From positions 1 to 64,000 of the forward strand of contig JAJPJH010000004.1 of the NCBI GenBank assembly GCA_021324335.1: a DNA stretch of 64,000 nucleotides, given 5' to 3'. Made by a program: the position numbers and the translations under genes. Under the pieces are notes generated by a model, which was not told where the DNA came from, searched no databases, and worked only from the letters and a program-made list of their open reading frames with translations. This document shows, one piece after another, positions 61,660 to 64,000 of the stretch (position 1 is its first letter; every line of letters begins with the position of its first letter). This stretch comes from Gammaproteobacteria bacterium. Lineage in GTDB: Bacteria > Pseudomonadota > Gammaproteobacteria > DSM-16500.

Positions 61660-62309
61660 CTATCAATAAATCGAAAAACATAAACAAAAACGTATGCAAA
61701 ATAATGATGGTTATTTTGTTGTTTGGATTTTTAAGTTCAACGCATGCGGAAAATTTAGGCACTTTTGGAGATGTGTATCCTATTGCTGAAGAAAATTTCC
61801 TTGATTTTATCCAGCAAAAATTAAAAGCAATGCAAGCCAATGGCGAATGGAAAAAAATCGAAGATCAATTTCGTGAGAATGTTAAACAACATGCCGATAG
61901 GCCCATTGATGTGAGATTCTTGAGCGTTACAACAGAATATAGAACTTGGGATTTTGATCCATCAATTACCATTCCTTACGATCTTTACGATGCGGAAGGC
62001 CGTGTGATTGCAAAAGCGGGTACTACTATTAATCCATTGAAATACGTGCGTCTTCATCATGAACTGCTATTTTTAGATGGCGATGATCCTAAACAAAGAA
62101 ATGCTGCCAAACATCTTGATCAATTATTGAAAGGCCAAGTGAAGTTGATTTTGGTCAAAGGTTCCATAAGCGAAAACGAAAAACGATTTCAAAAGCCAAT
62201 TTACTTCGATCAAGGTGGACGGCTCATCACAAAATTCAATATTCAGCATGTTCCAGCGCTCGTTAGTCAAAATGATTTGGTTTTAAAAATTGAGGAGATC
62301 AAGCCATGA
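61656..62309 (+). CDS. traW: TraW-like conjugation protein
   Basis: 217 residues (F TraW 210). A signal peptide (ICMMVILLFGFLSSTHA) and the mature start ENLGTFGDVYPIAEENFLDFIQQKL match TraW. WDFDPSITIPYDLYDAEGRVIAKAGTTINPLKYV and LKGQVKLILVKGSISENEKRFQKPIYFDQGGRLITKFNIQHVPALV are typical. TraW acts with TrbC in the periplasm for pilus assembly. It overlaps the next gene by 4 bases. Confidence 0.92.
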   Translation: MTINKSKNINKNVCKIMMVILLFGFLSSTHAENLGTFGDVYPIAEENFLDFIQQKLKAMQANGEWKKIEDQFRENVKQHADRPIDVRFLSVTTEYRTWDFDPSITIPYDLYDAEGRVIAKAGTTINPLKYVRLHHELLFLDGDDPKQRNAAKHLDQLLKGQVKLILVKGSISENEKRFQKPIYFDQGGRLITKFNIQHVPALVSQNDLVLKIEEIKP

Positions 62310-62692
62310 TTGATAGAGAAAAAGAATTTTCAGTTCAAACCCAACATACATTTTTAGTGACAATAGCTCTCATGGTCTTTGCGATTTGCGCTATTGTGAA
62401 TGCTAAAATCTTTTTCATCATTATTACAGGATTTCCCAATTATCTTTTCTTGTTAATGAAATACTTAACACTCAATCCGCCATTCTCCCATTCCATAAAA
62501 CCTCTATTATATGTGTATTTTACTTTCATATTTATTGTTGTGATGCCACTCATTTTATTGGCTTCCCATTTCTTGAGTCTCTTTTACTTAGGTAAAGCAA
62601 ATTTCAAAAAAGCTTTTTATACGCAATTTTTTCCCATTGTGGTTTTTATGGCATTCACATTCTTAAATGTTTTAGGACGATGTCTGGTATGA
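62306..62692 (+). CDS. small membrane protein between traW and traU
   Basis: 128 residues with about three hydrophobic segments (FLVTIALMVFAICAIVNAKIFFIIITGF, YVYFTFIFIVVMPLILLASHFLSLFYLG, FFPIVVFMAFTFLNVL). F plasmid has traW directly followed by traU, so this inserted membrane protein is an extra component here. No family recognised. It overlaps traW by 4 and traU by 13 bases. Confidence 0.5.
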   Translation: MIDREKEFSVQTQHTFLVTIALMVFAICAIVNAKIFFIIITGFPNYLFLLMKYLTLNPPFSHSIKPLLYVYFTFIFIVVMPLILLASHFLSLFYLGKANFKKAFYTQFFPIVVFMAFTFLNVLGRCLV

Positions 62693-63675
62693 AACGAAAA
62701 ATGTTTTTTTTAATGCTTATTTTTTCAATCACGCCATCCTTTGCGGGCACGACTTGCCATGGCAGTTTTGTGAATCCTATTACCGATATCTGCTGGAGTT
62801 GTTTATTTCCGATCACTATAGGTTCATCTACTATTATTGGAAGTGACCTAAGCGATACACCGAACCCGAGTTTGCCCGTCTGTGCCTGTGGTTCACCTGT
62901 GATCCACCCAGGATTGACGGTCGGATTTTGGGAACCGGTTGCCATGACAGACGTTACACGAACGCCTTATTGCATGGTGAACTTAGGTGGATTTCAGTTA
63001 TCCATGGGAAGTTCGTTAGGGACTGGTAAAGCAGAATCCGCAAATTCTGACCAAAACCAAAGTTTCTATTATGTGCATTGGTACAAGTATCCTTTGCTTT
63101 ATTGGTTAAAACTCATCACCGATGGCATGTGTCTTGAATCTGGCGATTTAGACATCGCTTATCTGACTGAGCTTGATTCATCGTGGGGAGATGATGAAGA
63201 GACATTTATATTAAATCCAGAAGCGCTTTTATTTGGTAACCCCATCGCGCAAGCCGCGTGTGCGGCAGATAGTTTAGCTGCATCCGTTAAACGACCATTA
63301 GATTCTTTATTTTGGTGTGCAGGCAGCCAAGGGTCGATGTATCCCTTGAATGGTCATGTGCAAGAACATGTGGGTGGTGTGCAAGCAAGCACGCTTTTGA
63401 CCGAACGAATGGCTTATAAAATGCATCGAGAATTATTGATCACGGATAGCGTGGGTGAAAATAGCCCCGCGATTTGTATCAATCCTCGCTTACCCATCAT
63501 GCCAAAATCACGTTACCGCTATCAAATGGTGAATCCTGTCCCAACCACAGGTTCAGGGGGTTGCCATCCGTTTGGAGCAACGACGGCTACCTGGGGAGCG
63601 GGACATGAAATTCCGTTTACAGGAGAGGATTTTGGGTTTTTGGTGTGGAGAAAAAGAAATTGTTGCGCTTTCTAA
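62680..63675 (+). CDS. traU: TraU-like conjugation protein
   Basis: 331 residues (F TraU 330). A signal peptide (MFFLMLIFSITPSFA) precedes the TraU body: CHGSFVNPITDICWSCLFPITIGSSTI, PGLTVGFWEPVAMTDVTRTPYCMVNLGG, YYVHWYKYPLLYWLKLITD and the ending WGAGHEIPFTGEDFGFLVWRKRNCCAF. Many cysteines suggest disulphides. TraU is a periplasmic factor needed for DNA transfer. All the expected motifs are intact. Confidence 0.95.
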   Translation: MSGMKRKMFFLMLIFSITPSFAGTTCHGSFVNPITDICWSCLFPITIGSSTIIGSDLSDTPNPSLPVCACGSPVIHPGLTVGFWEPVAMTDVTRTPYCMVNLGGFQLSMGSSLGTGKAESANSDQNQSFYYVHWYKYPLLYWLKLITDGMCLESGDLDIAYLTELDSSWGDDEETFILNPEALLFGNPIAQAACAADSLAASVKRPLDSLFWCAGSQGSMYPLNGHVQEHVGGVQASTLLTERMAYKMHRELLITDSVGENSPAICINPRLPIMPKSRYRYQMVNPVPTTGSGGCHPFGATTATWGAGHEIPFTGEDFGFLVWRKRNCCAF

Positions 63676-63688
63676 AAGGAGATTATCT

Positions 63689-64000
63689 ATGAACTTTGAA
63701 AATTTTGTAAATCAACTGAACTGGAAGAAACTCGCTGTGGTTGCACTTTTGATAATGGTTTTCATATTTGGCATTCATGAAATTGTGTTTTGGACTTTTT
63801 TTCATGAAACCAATCAATTTGTCGCGGAAGTTAATTCAGAAATTCTGCAGCAACAAAAAGATATTCAGAAAAAAATTGCCGATGATGACAGAGAATTTGA
63901 AGCAAGATCAAAAAAAATGGATGCCATGGCAAGTAACGTTGAAAGGCAAGTGGATAAATTCCAGGCGGATGTAAATGAGTATTTAGTGAAAGCCGAAAAA
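63689..64000 (+). CDS. tra-region membrane/coiled-coil protein, 3' end outside window
   Basis: Starts at the ATG at 63689 with AAAAGGA upstream, 13 bases after traU, and is open at the window end (104 codons seen). A membrane segment (LAVVALLIMVFIFGIHEIVFW) is followed by a long charged coiled coil (ILQQQKDIQKKIADDDREFEARSKKMDAMASNVERQVDKFQAD). In F the next gene after traU is trbC, which does not look like this from what is visible. Identity cannot be settled from the part seen. Confidence 0.6.
   Translation, partial: MNFENFVNQLNWKKLAVVALLIMVFIFGIHEIVFWTFFHETNQFVAEVNSEILQQQKDIQKKIADDDREFEARSKKMDAMASNVERQVDKFQADVNEYLVKAEK

Noticed and set aside
1-64000. CRISPR array, tRNA or rRNA genes
   Set aside because: No regularly spaced repeat-spacer series, cloverleaf-type sequence or rRNA stretch was seen while reading both strands; iterons are too short and too few.

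Overview
The window is AT-rich DNA from a gammaproteobacterium, most likely of the order Legionellales or a close relative. This rests on the low GC look, ankyrin, Sel1 and effector-like proteins, arrays of PAS-LuxR regulators, and a cyclodipeptide synthase of the type known from Rickettsiella and Legionella relatives; it is inference, not a taxonomic placement. The stretch reads as part of a conjugative plasmid, or a plasmid-like integrative element. It has an iteron array beside parB and parAB, a Rep_3 initiator, and the first part of an F-type conjugation operon running off the right end. No rRNA, tRNA or CRISPR array was seen.

Layout. 1-4.6 kb: tail of an unknown gene, a MatP-like DNA-binding protein preceded by three 13-bp sites, then stress genes (GNAT, Ohr, NTF2-like, Ada). 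4.6-5.6 kb: IS30-family transposase. 5.8-11 kb: cassette of a YhcG/DUF1016 PDDEXK nuclease, a tyrosine recombinase and a large RloC-like ABC ATPase with a zinc-hook motif, a candidate defence island. 11-14 kb: SAP protein, CsaA, GNAT and a DUF3987 protein. 14.1-33.55 kb: accessory cargo lying between two near-identical 29-bp direct repeats. It holds Tam methyltransferase, a Sel1 protein, FosX, a CPBP protease, hydrolases and GFA on the minus strand; then a PAS-LuxR array, two ankyrin genes, a tRNA-dependent cyclodipeptide synthase (CDPS) and several acetyltransferases, one of them AAC(6')-like.

33.6-39.5 kb: HIT protein and replicon core (orphan ParB, six iterons, ParA, ParB, two perfect palindromes, Rep). 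39.5-54 kb: ElbB-MFS pair, sensor-like protein, serine hydrolase, an 805-residue P-loop protein with a LuxR regulator, and proteins with host-targeting-like termini (an HD-motif protein and a nucleoside hydrolase, both with C-terminal membrane segments), then tandem methyltransferases. 54-64 kb: an XRE repressor divergent from tra genes pilin-L-E-K-B-V-C-TrbI-W-U, each overlapping or nearly touching the next.

The most interesting signal is a 23-bp inverted repeat, AATCCCG-N9-CGGGATT, found four times in 22-29.4 kb. Copies lie in front of the PAS-LuxR operon, the ankyrin gene at 25.0 kb, the CDPS and the ankyrin gene at 29.5 kb. This looks like a small regulon that joins a diketopiperazine-making enzyme, effector-like ankyrin proteins and their own LuxR regulators. 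A LysE-type exporter is divergent from the CDPS. No such circuit is known to me, so it is offered as the main candidate for a new system.
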